In this document: positions 45,046 to 58,700 of the stretch, piece by piece
Numbering within the stretch: position 1 is the stretch's first letter
How the letters are laid out: the number at the start of each line of letters is the position of its first letter
Origin: Strongylocentrotus purpuratus
Taxonomy: Eukaryota > Echinodermata > Echinoidea > Camarodonta > Strongylocentrotidae
Reading direction: 5' to 3'
Length of the DNA: 64,000 nucleotides
NCBI RefSeq assembly: GCF_000002235.5
Contig: NW_022145612.1
Span: 19,110,360 to 19,174,359 of the forward strand
The notes under the pieces: generated by a model
The model's input: the letters and a program-made list of their open reading frames with translations, nothing else
Told to the model about the DNA's origin: nothing
Database searches by the model: none
Translations under genes and position numbers: made by a program

Positions 45046-46320
45046 TAATAATAATAATAATAAATTATATTTCTATAGCGCATTATACAAGGTATGTCTC
45101 TATGCGCTTTACATTGTATTACAAGCTTAATTAATTACATACATCTACTATTGAACTATCCTCAAACAAAAATTCTGACAATATCTTAACTAAAATAGTA
45201 TAACAGTAACTAGATAGGTAAACATTATAATTCATTCTTAAATAATGATAAAACAATTATGGTTCAAGATTTTATTTATATATTACTAGTTGTAGGCATA
45301 TACAATTTCAATTCAAATTATAGATTAATAATTAATTCTTAAAAAGGTAGGTCTTAAGTGCAGTCTTGAAGGTCTGGATGGAAGGTGCAGTTCGAATGGC
45401 GAGCGGGAGAGAGTTCCAGAGGGTGGGAGCATTGAAGGTGAAGGAGCTACGGCCGTAGTACTGGGTCTTAAAACGAGGAATCTGGAGAAGATGTTTGTTC
45501 TGGGATCTGAGAGCACGGGAGGGTGTGTAGGTGTGAATGAGTTCAGACAGATAAGAAGGGGTAGAGTTAGAGAGAGACTTGTAGGTGAGAAGTAGGATCT
45601 TAAAGTGAATCCGCTTGTTGATTGGGAGCCAGTGGAGGTTACGGAGAAGGGATGTGGTAGAAGTGAGACCAGTTGCTTTCTCTGTGATTCTGGCTGCGAT
45701 GTTTTGAATTCTTTGAAGCTTCATCAGTTCGTTGGCAGGAAGATTAGGAAGAAGTGCATTGCATGTGTCAAGTTTGGAGGTGACGAAGGCATGGATGAGA
45801 GTAAGAGTTGTCTTCCGGTCTAAAACCCTACGAATTTGACCTATCTTTCTGATGGATGACATGGCAGAGCGACACACCCTGCGACATGAGATTTCCTAGT
45901 GGCGTGCTCATCGAATATGATTCCCAAGTTCCTAGCCTCGGCCTTGGCTTCAATAACTGACTCACCAACTGTTACCGTAACAGAGGGAGTTCTTGGGAGG
46001 AATCTGGAGGAAAAGTGAAGAACTTCCGTTTTGCCGTCATTAATTTTTAACTGTTTAAGCCTGCCCAGGAGCGGATGTCAGCTATGCATCTGTTCACTCG
46101 AAGAACGGCAGATGCTCTCTCTGATGGGTCGAAAGACAGGTAGATCTGAGTGTCGTCAGCATATAACATTGACTGAATTCCATGCTCAGATATGATGTCA
46201 TGGATTGGGGCAGTGTACAGGGTAAACAGCAGCGGTCCAAGTACCGAACCTTGGGGTACGCCGCATGTGTCATCTACTGGTCCTGAAGAAGCAAGGCTCA
46301 CTCTTACCACGCAAATCAAA
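45046..46320 (-). mobile_element. 5'-truncated L2-type LINE
   Basis: On the minus strand: [60 protein letters not shown], then LDTCNALLPNLPANELMKLQ, LHWLPINKRIHFKILLLTYK and WNSLPLAIRTAPS. The catalytic YADD is intact in the part present. One or more frame changes lie at 45870-45900. The 3' end is a GCGCATT...CTCTATGCGCTTTAC block and (TAT)n at 45046-45065. It is younger-looking than the LINE at 7.4 kb. Confidence 0.9.
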
Positions 46321-46329
46321 TGGGCCTAT

Positions 46330-49300
46330 GTGGTGATATACAGTGTTAGAAAAGGGAAAAAGGGAAAACACGAGAAGAGGTAGGTGGAGAGAAAAGAGGG
46401 AAAAACGAGAGAAGTAGTAGAATATTGAAAGGTGAATCGTGTAGTATTTTCCGGTGACCATTAAGGTGATTGAATCTATCTCAGCTGTCATTTGCTCTAA
46501 TTAGAATAAAAACATGAAATGGTATTTGAATATATATTTAGCTTAAACATTTCATTTTTCATGCAATAATTATTAAATCAATCCTGCAAAAAATCTACGG
46601 TTTATGTTGTCTTCCCTTTATTCATTTTATTTTTGGTTGCTTGTGCTATTGATGTGATGTGATGTAAAACGATGGTTCTCAGAAGGAGTTCAGTAAACAA
46701 GAAAAGGAGACAATAGTCAATTCAACCATAAATTACAGAATATATAATAAACCTATTATGTCGAATTTATCCAGTGATCTATGAAAAAAAATCAAAGCCA
46801 GGATTGTTTGCAGTTTGCCTAATCTAAGATTGGCTGTTTACTTGTCAAGGGCATGGGAATGACTGGAGGAAAATATAGGCGTACGGGTCAGAAGTTATAA
46901 TGCAAATACTAGAACGGTTTGTTCCCTGAAGTTTATTGAGCATTAACAAAGATAAACAATTTTTTTCTCTTGAGTTCCATTAGACTAAAATGACACAGAG
47001 AAGTATAATAGTATCCTTCAATTTTGGTATTTCTGCAAAATATACTTTATCAAACCTTATACATTTACGCACGGTTCCAAAACAGTCTAGCTTTATTCAT
47101 TTTAAATAGTCACCATATTATTTATTGGATTCTTATTTTAAAAGTCTGACAATACACAAAATAAGTCTAAAATAATTTTTCTTTTATTTGACCGGCATTT
47201 GTTAAAATTGTTCAAAGCTGGTGGCAAAATCTTGTATAAATTCATGTTCGACATGTAAAATATATATTTTTCTAAATTTCTACTGTAAAAATGCCTTATA
47301 TACGAATCATATATATCAATGAAAACTTTGCAATTTGTTTAGTATAGAACATTCATTTGATTGCGCTAAGCTCGCATCACTTTCTGAATATATATTTCGG
47401 ATATCAAATAGCACAATAATTGTAGTCTTTGTATTGGTCAAATGGTACGGGAAACCATGAGTGATATTAAGAAAAGTAAGTAGAATCTGACAGAATTATG
47501 TTATTTGAACATTACATTATGTGATTTTCGAAAATTTAACAGAAAGGTAAATTCTGTTATAAGAGATTGGCAGAATTTAATTCATTTTTCTCAGTAGCAT
47601 TAATAGTCGTTCGTACTAAAAAGATCCTAATCAAAAATATTTTACATAGGCTATATGATAAATACAATTCAGAAGTTCTCTTAGTAAGTTTCATGCATTA
47701 AAAAAAAAAAGGTAGACTTTACCATTGGTCTAAAATTGCAATATTAATATAAAATTGCCCTTTGAATAAATTTAACGTAAATTACACTTTAAGCTTTCGA
47801 CTTACAAATGACCATGCACAATATCTACAGCGGCATTCGCGATCGAGGTAAAACAGATACATTAATTTGCTTGTCATGTATTCTTACTAGGTTGTGGGAG
47901 TGCTAAGAAGTCGTGTTTGAATATTTAGACAACTTAAATGTCGTTATATATCTTATAAGTACTGCTATGTAATCTAATTTACAAGTGACTGTAATGCGCA
48001 CAATATGTACAAACTTGCAAAGAATCCCGGCATATCTATACCAAAAAAAGGCAACAGTTACTTGGGGTCTTCCAAAGGATATGATCAACTCTCTGTTCAG
48101 TTTTTAACAAATCAAATAACTACAAAAATAACATGTATCAACGAAATCAACAACCATAAAACTGCTTTAAAAGTGATTATGTTTCATATTTCATTATGCA
48201 TATCCTTCTTCGGTTTTCAATCTGCTTCAAAGCAGGTGTGACGTGATTTCATCTTCGGATACTCTGTAATGTTACCTAAGCCAAGATTTATTTTTTGAGA
48301 GTTATTATTTGCCTTGCAGAGAAATAGCATTAAGGTTAACGAATCATTTCTAACGAAGATGTTAAAACACTACAAACGGTAGACGATACATATAGAATTT
48401 CAAAGCCTTCAATAATGGCGGGAAACTGAGTTTTACTCAACATTTTTACAACTGTTAAAGAACTATATTTGCATAAAATGTCAACTTGGCAAGTATGATA
48501 CCAGTCTAAAGCCAGGTACTTTCCTCAAAGTATTTATTCCATTTTAGAACAAACAGTATTTGTCTCTAATTGAGAGATCATATAGCTGGGAGGCACAAGA
48601 ACTATGTTGATTCCTTACCCAATTTATTTTTGTCCTTATAATAAATTATTTAATCAATTGTTATGAAGGCTATCAAGATATTTAAGGCCTTGTGTCCCTT
48701 TTGCATAATGCACCAAATTCACTAAAACTTTGCTTGAATCACATGTATTTTCAGGGCGTGTTTATGGTTAACTTTTTCTGGCCAGAATCAGGCATCTGTT
48801 ACGCGTTTAGTTTAAAACACGGTTGCGTCCTTTCTCACTTTTGTAGAATCACCGAAAAACGGCGATCACGATCGCCGATCGTAAACTCACAAAAAGATGC
48901 GTTTAAAATTTGTAAACGCGTTTAAATGGGGTCAACGCACTGACCTCTAGTGGGTCTACGTAGCATGCACAGTGCAGGTTTGCGAATCCAGCTGCTAGGC
49001 CAATTAAGGCCACCCAAGGAGAATTGACTGGAGGAGCCAGAGAAGTGAGCATAAACAGTACACCGTGGAACTGACGATGAGCGTTACAAATCGCTCATTC
49101 TGCCTTCAAAATTTAAGCTTAAACGCACCCTAAGTATGTCTTGTTTCTCAAATCAAACACTGAAATTATATAAGAGCAATATTTGAGAAAACACCGATAA
49201 CAAAAAATAAGAAACTCATGAATGTTTAAATTGTATTTAATCAAACACGAATGGGCAACTCTGTGACATTTCTTTCGAAGTGACGTGTCTTTCTGTTAAT

Positions 49301-49600
49301 TTCATTTCCTAATTAGTTGTAGATGAATTATGAATGTATGTATCTTTCGATACAGGGTTTGTGTAGAAATACAATAAAATATATGTGCAATGATTATATC
49401 TAGAGGGAATGCATGATTACATATTTTCTTGAGGGAAAATATCATTTCAATTGGAGAGGATCTCACATAGTCCGTCACGAGTTGTAAAATTGTGTTTCAT
49501 AACTTCCTTATTCTTATCTGATTGCTTTCACCGATCTGTTTCTCTGACTTTTCTGCTCCTGTCAAAACTAACTTCATATCAGGGTGGAATTCCCCGAAAC
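46330..49600. other. Intergenic, largely featureless
   Basis: Long AT-rich stretch. Short open frames (for example 48005-48241 and 48692-48925) show no recognised motif. Part of it should hold the 3' UTR of gene 3, whose polyadenylation site I could not place. Confidence 0.45.
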
Positions 49601-49615
49601 AAATCTTCCATGTCT

Positions 49616-49729
49616 TCACCTGTGGAACGTTGTGGTTTGCTCCGGATTAACACCAGACGGTAGATATGTGGTGCCACTCATCGGTATACTGCTGATAGGC
49701 TCAATATAGTCCTGGGAATACTGAGAATC
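49616..49729 (-). CDS. Gene 3 last exon: end of cytoplasmic tail
   Basis: Acceptor TTTTGGAACAG, phase 0, 37 residues: [37 protein letters not shown], then TGA at 49618-49616. It adds further Tyr sites ([14 protein letters not shown]). The phase fit and the shared Tyr/Pro character support it. Confidence 0.8.
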   Translation of the reverse strand, partial: DSQYSQDYIEPISSIPMSGTTYLPSGVNPEQTTTFHR

Positions 49730-52700
49730 CTGTTCCAAAATTGAAGTGAAAAAATCATTCAAATATACCTATTTATATATTAAAAGGTAAAATTACACCA
49801 AAAAGGCAGGAATAAATCTAGAAAGGTGTCAAACATTATGCCAAAGTGTCAAAACTTTGTTTGCTTCTTTTTTTTTCCCGCGATGTCCCCCTACGTAGCA
49901 TAATAATTATTATATACCTTACTTTAAGAATCTTTCCCAATCCTTTAATCTGATTTTAAGTTGTGCTTTTAACTATGCCCGAAAAAGTTTAACTACTGCC
50001 CGCAAAAAATGCGGGGTTGTAAAATTTTGCTGTGATCCCCATTGGTTTTAGGGTAAAAAATTACTTTGTGCGAGCTCGAGCGCGGATACCATAATCGCAG
50101 TGCGATTAGATCGCTAAAATGTTCTGTTCTTCAGGAGCACAGTTTTGCTTTTACTGTACTACTGGTTCACAGTTTTTAGATGCGTGGACCCCATGATTGG
50201 TAAGTGAATCGCACATGTATTCTTTGACTGTTTTTATGGTATATAAAAGATATATTTACTGCTCTAGTATTCGGGGCATACTTGTTTCGATAGGCACTCG
50301 GGGACGTTACATCCTATTACGACCCCTCGGCGTGGCGCACCTCGGTTTCATAGAAGGATGTAAAGTCCTCTTGTGCCTATATAAAGAACCATGCCTCTCA
50401 TAGCAGTCAATATATCTTTATGACTTACGCGATTCTGAGCAGGGCCCACGGGTATGATAGAGGCGTACTCAGGTGGATTTCGGTTCCCTGGTGAATGAGC
50501 TTTATCTTCACGGAGCTTCTCATAATCAACACCACCAATGGCGGAACTGTCCAGTTCTAGGTAGTCGCCCCCATGTGCCCCTCCTTCCTTCAAAGGTGGG
50601 ATTGTCTCGTACTCAGGAGGCCGATCGGGAGGAAGGGAGGTGGGTAAACATAGGTAGCCGTGCTCTCTGCTGACATGTACTGGTGATTGATGTTGGAGCC
50701 AGGCCCTTCTTGGTATCGATGAGATGAATTGTTTGCCGGAATGAGGTCGTTTTGGGAGCAAAATTCAGGGTTGGTGCGTGACGCACCACGTGCTTGTTTC
50801 CCACTTCGGTAAACCACCACACAGACGAGGAATGTGATGAGTAGAAAGGCGAGTACTAGACTGGTACTTAAAGCGATGATGAGCACATCGTTTGATTTAT
50901 CTGCAAGACGAAATTTAAAGACATTATAGGATGATATTTTGCCATTATGTATCGCCTTTTCCTTACCCATCACCAAAGTCCTCATCAGCTACTCACTACC
51001 TCACTCAGTTTGTTATTATCCGTAATAGTTATCAATAGTCGTTTTGTCTGAACATTGATTAGGGAAATAATTAAAAGTGAATGATAGCTCATTTCACCAA
51101 AATCTTATGACTTTTTAGAATTTTACACGAATATCAGTCTCTGACATTGATTTGATTTGATTTGATTTGATTTATTTATTTCTGTTTAATTTTCTTTTTT
51201 TCTTTGCATTTTAACAAATATATAACAAACAAATATTGCAAATTAACACATGACAAAAGAATATATGTAGAATAAAGTAAGGCTGGCTGTAACATTAGCT
51301 CTTATCATGCCACAGGGCCAATCCCCATTGTATCAAGCCCCAAATTCCCTCCGTGCCAAGTTTATTTTGAGATAATCTGATTAACGCGATGGTTCTACGA
51401 ATAGCGCGTGCAAAAAAAAAAGTACACTACAATGAGCATGAACAACAACTGCTATTGTGTATGCGTGCAAGCACACACAGGGCAGTGAATCAATGGCTTG
51501 CTGGCATGTACAAAGCACTTTAACGATAGCATGCATGCAGCCTTATGGGAGGCTATGAGTTAGAAAGAGGTAAATTAGCTCAGTTAATACATAATATCGT
51601 TTTTATTGCTGTTCTTACAAGTCTGAGACCCGCCCCTCCCCCCCCCCCCCACTCAGGCGCGTACACAGGGGGGAGGGGTTGGGGGGTTAAACCCCCCCCC
51701 CTTTGGTAATTTTTTGTGTGTAACCCCCCCCCCCTAAATTTCTCTAAACCCCCCCTTTTGGTTTTTGTTTTTTGTTTTTTTTTTTTTAATTTCAAATTCC
51801 GAGACCCCCCCCCCCAAAAAAAAAAAAAAAATGTGTCCTCTTACCCCCCCCCCCCCCCGCTTATTCAGCGGTCGGCTGAGTCGTTGTGATTTTTTTTGGG
51901 GGACCAAAAAAAAAAAAAAGTGACCTCTTACCTCCCCCCCCCCCCCCCCCCGCTTATTCAGCGGCTGGCTGAGTCGTTGCGAAAATTTCGGCCCGATTTA
52001 TAAATGTTAAACCCCCCCCCCCCCCTTGAAAAAATCCTGCGTACGCGCCTGCCCCCACTCATTGTTATTTAGGGAACGCATATGCGTGTTCCCAGCGACC
52101 TCCCCCTGCTTTTCAGCAAAAGTCCGGTGTGTTAAGTCAATACGGGTCGATCTTTTTCTTTTGTTATACGAGCCTTTTTAGCACCCCCCCCCCTTTCAGC
52201 AAAAGTCCGGTGTGTAAAGTCAATACGGGTAGACCTTTTTCTTTTGTTACGAGCCGGAGAGTTTGGGAACACGCTTGGTATCCCTCCGTTCACGGAGTGG
52301 GGGGGGGGGGGCGGGGTCTGAGAACGATTGCTGATGAACAAACTTTGCTTACCCGTTATAGATCGCAACGTTGACAATTATAGTGGTTCTAAAATCACAA
52401 GATCAAAAGCATTACATTGCAAATAAACTTATACAAGATAATCGGATCACAAGGAATGTCTAACATACCTACTGACAAGGCAACTATCTTGCACATAGAA
52501 ATATTGTCTGAAAACATATCATAATTTGTCCCTGTTTTCACGAAGTCACGGTAGTGAAAAAAATTGCATTCACTTTGCGTTACGATTTTCCTCACTACCG
52601 TCACTATAGGGACGAATTGTGTATATTCAACATGTCATTTTATTTAATAATAATAATAAAGTCATTTTTATATAGCGCATAATAATAAATTCTCTATGCG

Positions 52701-55700
52701 CTTTACAACAATCAATTATACAATAAATTACATGATTTATTTACAACTAGGCCTATATTACCTTTCATTTATGAGCTGTAGAAAAAAAACCTGCTTAATC
52801 TGAAAACGGCAATCTGATAGGTTTAGTACGGTATAGTACATTGGCATTTTGGGTGATACTGATTATGTTCCTAATTATGTTCCTCACAACCGTATGTATG
52901 CTACTGAAGGATAAATATGTACTTCCTTGTAGCCTACTAACACGATAGCAAAGACTTTCAAAGTAGTCACCCGAAGAATCAAAAGTGTTTTGAATTGATG
53001 CAAAATTTGTTTCATTGCAAAGGGGAAGCCTCACTGATCAAATAGAACAACTTCCCTCTTAAAAATAATTATGTTTGGCGCAAGCAGTAATCATCTCTCA
53101 AGAATGTTGATTTTGAGAACCAGATTTTCTGCCTTCAACGGTCCTCTGTAATAGCGTAAAGATTCATGACGTCACATGCGAGATACAGTTAGCAACAGCA
53201 CTGCATTTTACGCCTTTCCATGATATTTATATGATTGTTCAGCAAATTATTCGTGTTTTCCAAGAGAAAATCTTTCCATCTATATATAATTTGTACATAA
53301 TTATCACTTGTCGTGAATTTTCTTCGGGTGCCTACTTAAAGGCAAATTCAATAACTTATCGTATTGTCTATGGACTCATTTTCGGATTACGTAATTTTTC
53401 ACCCTGAGCCATGTTCGCCCATTTCAATAGGTAACGCTTATACTAGACTACCAAAATTGCCTTAGACTGATTTCTTGAAAGGTTTTGCGATCATATCAAT
53501 TGAAAGATCATCAATTTCATCAAGTTATCATTATGATGTTTGCCTAGTTGTACAAGATCATCAAACACTTTGTACCATGCAACAAGTTCAATAAAAGCTA
53601 GAATAGTTTGTCATGATCCTTACCACTGCGAGCTGTAAATGTGGATGTTGATGTTTCATGCGTAGATGGGACACGTGTCGAGGCATCTAAAATAATATGT
53701 GAAACAATCTCTGTCAGAATATTTATAAACTAGTCAGAATATCTTCTTTTCTGTCCCCATCACACTTACACAGCTTACATACAAATTCACGCACACAACC
53801 AGCTCCCCACAAACACACACACACACACACACACACACATCATTGACCTCAAGAACATAGTATTAATTGTATACATGATTATGTAAAGAGAGCTTATTCG
53901 GTTTTGACCTTTTGTAAATATGTTCAATAACTTACTGTCACCCATGACTGTAAGCCCTTGATGATAAGGTTTACAAGGGTTCATAATCAAGTCCATAAAA
54001 ACAACATTAGCAAAAAATGCAGACATATCATGCTAACAATTATTAATACACCATGGGCTTGCTGTAAACAAAATTATCCTGAATAAATATTTTTAAATAA
54101 ATAGATAAATGACTACAATCGCACCGTATCACATTTTTCCGATTTCTCTGTTTTGGACTTTACACTAAATTTTGTCCGTATCGTGTAATTTTATTTATTT
54201 CCATATGAAATAATAATAATTCCTTATCATGTTTATTTCCACAGGTAACTTCCATATTTTACGTACAGAAATTTCGTTATGCCGTTTAAAGAATATATAG
54301 ACCCTTTCTACAATAAAGAATACATAGTCTCATGTGATAGTTCGTACCTGTTTCGTCTGAGGTAGATGCACTTGGGGTTGTAATCTTTGTAATGTCTGCT
54401 CAAAATAAAAGAAAACATTTATGACGAAGCCTATCGATAGCAAGGGCGAATCTCGGATTTGTGAAAACGAGGGGCACAATATTCTTCAAGATTTTCTGAC
54501 ATGCTAATGGGGGGGGGGGGGGGGAGGGGGGTACATTCTTGGAGTGGTATACTTAACGTATGCAATACACAATGTCCCAAATATGAGCGAAACAAAATTG
54601 TGTATTCCATATTTTCAAGTAATCCATGCTTGGCTATTTAAGAACACTTTATTTCCATCCAATATTTTAATCATACCATAACTGAGACGTAAAAAGAAAA
54701 ATGTTAAAATCATGTATGACTTTAATTCAAAATCCAAATAAGTACAAACTTGCAATTTCAAATGACTATAAGTTATGGCTATTACATCGAAATTATTAGA
54801 GGTTTTGAAACCGTTCTATTGAAGGGATTTACATTACATCATGCATTATTTTCCTACCTGTAGTTGAACTCTGTGGTGATGTTTGAGGGCTTGACCCAGC
54901 CGTTGTAATTACTGTTAATAAAATAACAATACCAGTCTGACAATTATGAATGTTGGCGTTTCTCAAGTGAATACATGGTTTCAATGTTAAAGCCTCCATT
55001 AAAGTGTAAGGGGACACTTTTTTCTTTTGTTTTGGTCACAAAATATTTAAAATTGACATTTTGATCCGTTGGGGGGGGGGGGGGGTAAAGTCACCGTTTT
55101 ATTTTAGGTTAGCCATTTGCATATTTTTTTTTTTTTTTTTTTTTTTTTTACAACATTTCATTAAAAAAAATTCATGTTAATAATTGAACTTTGCCTGTGT
55201 ACCAACATGAAAAATGATTTGTTTGGGTGTATACTTAGTTACAGACTTGGCCAGCGTACCTCAAAGAATGAAGTATAGCTATATAAGTATGAATTAATAT
55301 TTAACAATTGAATTCGCAAACCATGTGCATAATGATATAAAATAGTGTAATAAAAGTTATGAATTCCTTCAATTCAAGGCTCTCTTCTGTTTCCTTGATC
55401 CATTTTTGGGGTCTCTCCAAGAATTTTGAATTTTGAGAACCAGATTTTCTGCCTTCAACGGTCCTCTGTAGAGCGTAAAGATTCATGACGTCATATGCGA
55501 GACACAGTTAGCAACAACACTGCATTTTACGTCTTTCCATGATATTTATATGATTGTTCAGCAAATTATTCGTGTTTTCCAAGAGAAAATCTTTCCATCT
55601 ATATATAATTTGTACATAATTATCACTTGTCGTGAATTTTCTTCGGGTGCCTACTTAAAGGCAAATTCAATAACTTATCGTATTGTCTATGGACTCATTT

Positions 55701-58700
55701 TCGGATTACGTAATGTTTCACCCTGAGCCATGTTCGCCCATTTCAATAGGTAACGCTTATACTAGACTACCAAAATTGCCTTAGACTGATTTCTTGAAAG
55801 GTTTTGCGATCATATCAATTGAAAGATCATCACTTTCATCAAGTTATCATTATGATGTTTGCCTAGTTGTACAAGATCATCAAACACTTTGTACCATGCA
55901 ACAAGTTCAATAAAAGCTAGAATAGTTTGTCATGATCCTTACCACTGCGAGCTGTAAATGTGGATGTTGATGTTTCATGCGTAGATGGGACACGTGTCGA
56001 GGCATCTAAAATAATATGTGAAACAATCTCTGTCAGAATATTTATAAACTAGTCAGAATATCTTCTTTTCTGTCCCCATCACACTTACACAGCTTACATA
56101 CAAATTCACGCACACAACCAGCTCCCCACAAACACACACACACACACACACACACACATCATTGACCTCAAGAACATAGTATTAATTGTATACATGATTA
56201 TGTAAAGAGAGCTTATTCGGTTTTGACCTTTTGTAAATATGTTCAATAACTTACTGTCACCCATGACTGTAAGCCCATGATGATAAGGTTTACAAGGGTT
56301 CATAATCAAGTCCATAAAAACAACATTAGCAAAAAATGCAGACATATCATGCTAACAATTATTAATACACCATGGGCTTGCTGTAAACAAAATTATCCTG
56401 AATAAATATTTTTAAATAAATAAATAAATGACTACAATCGCACCGTATCACATTTTTCCGATTTCTCTGTTTTGGACTTTACACTAAATTTTGTCCGTAT
56501 CGTGTAATTTTATTTATTTCCATATGAAATAATAATAATTCCTTATCATGTTTATTTCCACAGGTAACTTCCATATTTTACGTACAAAAATTTCGTTATG
56601 CCGTTTAAAGAATATATAGACCCTTTCTACAATAAAGAATACATAGTCTCATGTGATAGTTCGTACCTGTTTCGTCTGAGATAGATGCACTTGGGGTTGT
56701 AATCTTTGTAATGTCTGCTCAAAATAAAAGAAAACATTTATGACGAAGCCTATCGATAGCAAGGGCGAATCTCGGATTTGTGAAAACGAGGGGCACAATA
56801 TTCTTCGAGATTTTCTGACATGCTAATGGGGGGGGGGGGGGGGGGGGGTACATTCTTGGAGTGGTATACTTAACGTATGCAATACACAATGTCCCAAATA
56901 TGAGCGAAACAAAATTGTGTATTCCATATTTTCAAGTAATCCATGCTTGGCTATTTAAGAACACTTTATTTCCATCCAATATTTTAATCATACCATAACT
57001 GAGACGTAAAAAGAAAAATGTTAAAATCATGTATGACTTTAATTCAAAATCCAAATAGGTACAAACTTGCAATTTCAAATGACTATAAGTTATGGCTATT
57101 ACATCGAAATTATAAGAGGTTTTAAAACCGTTCTATTGAAGGGATTTACATTACATCATGCATTATTTTCCTACCTGTAGTTGAACTCTGTGGTGATGTT
57201 TGAGGGCTTGACCCAGCCGTTGTAATTACTGTTAATAAAATAACAATACCAGTCTGACAATTATGAATGTTGGCGTTTCTCAAGTGAATACATGGTTTCA
57301 ATGTTAAAGCCTCCATTAAAGTGTAAGGGGACACTTTTTTCTTTTGTTTTGGTCACAAAATTTTTAAAATTGACATTTTGATCCGTTGGGGGGGTTAAAG
57401 TCACCGTTTTATTTTAGGTTAGCCATTTGCATATTTTTTTTTTTTTTTTTTTTTTATACAACATTTCATTTAAAAAAATTTGGTCGTGGGGGCACGCCCC
57501 TGTTTTTCAGTACATTTTAGGCGAATTTAGGGCTGATTTTAACATATTTTTTTTGGCCGGGGACCACATGCCCCCTGTGTCCCCCCTCCCCCTGGATCCG
57601 CCACTGACTATAATTATCATTGCAGCATAAGCTAAATCCAGAATTTTGTTTCAGAATCTGAGATAAAATTACCGGGACCCTTTAACGAGTAACATATCAC
57701 GGGTTTTATCAACACGTCTGTTTGCACTAACATTAATTGTGATTAAGTTATGGGTTGTTTCGATAATCAGCTTGTAGTTTAGTTTGTGATATGAAAAGAA
57801 CATAATTTACGACATAATTATGGAAAGGTAATTACGCATTCATGTTAATAATTGAACTTTGCCTGTGTACCAACATGAAAAATGATTTGTTTGGGTGTAT
57901 ACTTAGTTACAGACTTTGGCCAGCGTACTTACCGGAACCCTTTAACGAGTAACATATCACGGGTTTTATCAACACGTCTGTTTGCACTAACATTATTTGT
58001 GATTAAGTTATAGATTGTTTCGATAATCAGCTTGTAGTTTAGTTTGTGAGATGAAAAAACATAATTTACGACATAATTATGGAAAGGTAATTACGCATTC
58101 ATGTTAATAATTGAACTTTGCCTGTGTACCAACATGAAAAATGATTTGTTTGGGTGTATACTTAGTTACAGACTTTGGCCAGCGTACCTCAAAGAATAAA
58201 GTATAGCTATATAAGTATGAATTAATATTTAACCAGTGAATTCGCAAACCATGTGCATAATGATATAAAATAGTGTAAAAAAAGTTATGAATTCCTTCAA
58301 TTCAAGGCTCTCTTCTGTTTCCTTGATCCATTGTTGTGGTCTCTCCAAGAATTTTGAATTTTTTCTATTTATAGGCTATTCCTATAATTTGAATAGGCCT
58401 ACAATATGTCGATACACAAAGGAAGGGTTGACACTAGGGCGTCTTTAAGGGTGAGATGTCTTAGGAATCTGACAAGTAAATATATGTCATTATACAGTGT
58501 GTCCCGAAAAAAACTATACACTTTTGAAATGGCTGCCGAATAACAAATATATGATTCTAGGGGGAAAAGTTATATACGTATGGAAAGCTCATATACTCAA
58601 CTTTCATATGACACCAAAAAGTTTGAAAATAATTCATGCTTGGGTGAGCACTGCTCTCTTTTGTAAAGGGTATGGAAATTAGGTTGCGCAGGAATTAGCC

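Larger units (their letters stand above)
53115..55434. repeat. Tandem duplication, copy 1 (2.3 kb)
   Basis: Begins TTGAGAACCAGATTTTCTGC. It carries cassettes a, b and c of gene 3, a (CA)n tract and a poly-G tract. It is nearly identical to 55435-58360 apart from a block of about 600 bp present only in copy 2. Confidence 0.93.
55435..58360. repeat. Tandem duplication, copy 2 (2.9 kb)
   Basis: Same unit as copy 1. Its right end (GGTCTCTCCAAGAATTTTGA) matches the junction at 55415-55434. The extra block (about 57470-58090) contains a poly-C-associated repeat end (GGATCCGCCACTG) and most of the first copy of a 264-bp local duplication. Confidence 0.93.

Noticed and set aside
48692-49130. Possible SINE (a B-box-like AGGTTTGCGAATCCAG near 48976)
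   Set aside because: The spacing inside the motif is wrong and no matching A box was found; left unannotated.
50197-50403. Open frame near the receptor tail exon, plus strand
   Set aside because: Opposite strand, with no domain and partly within an inverted-repeat rich intron.
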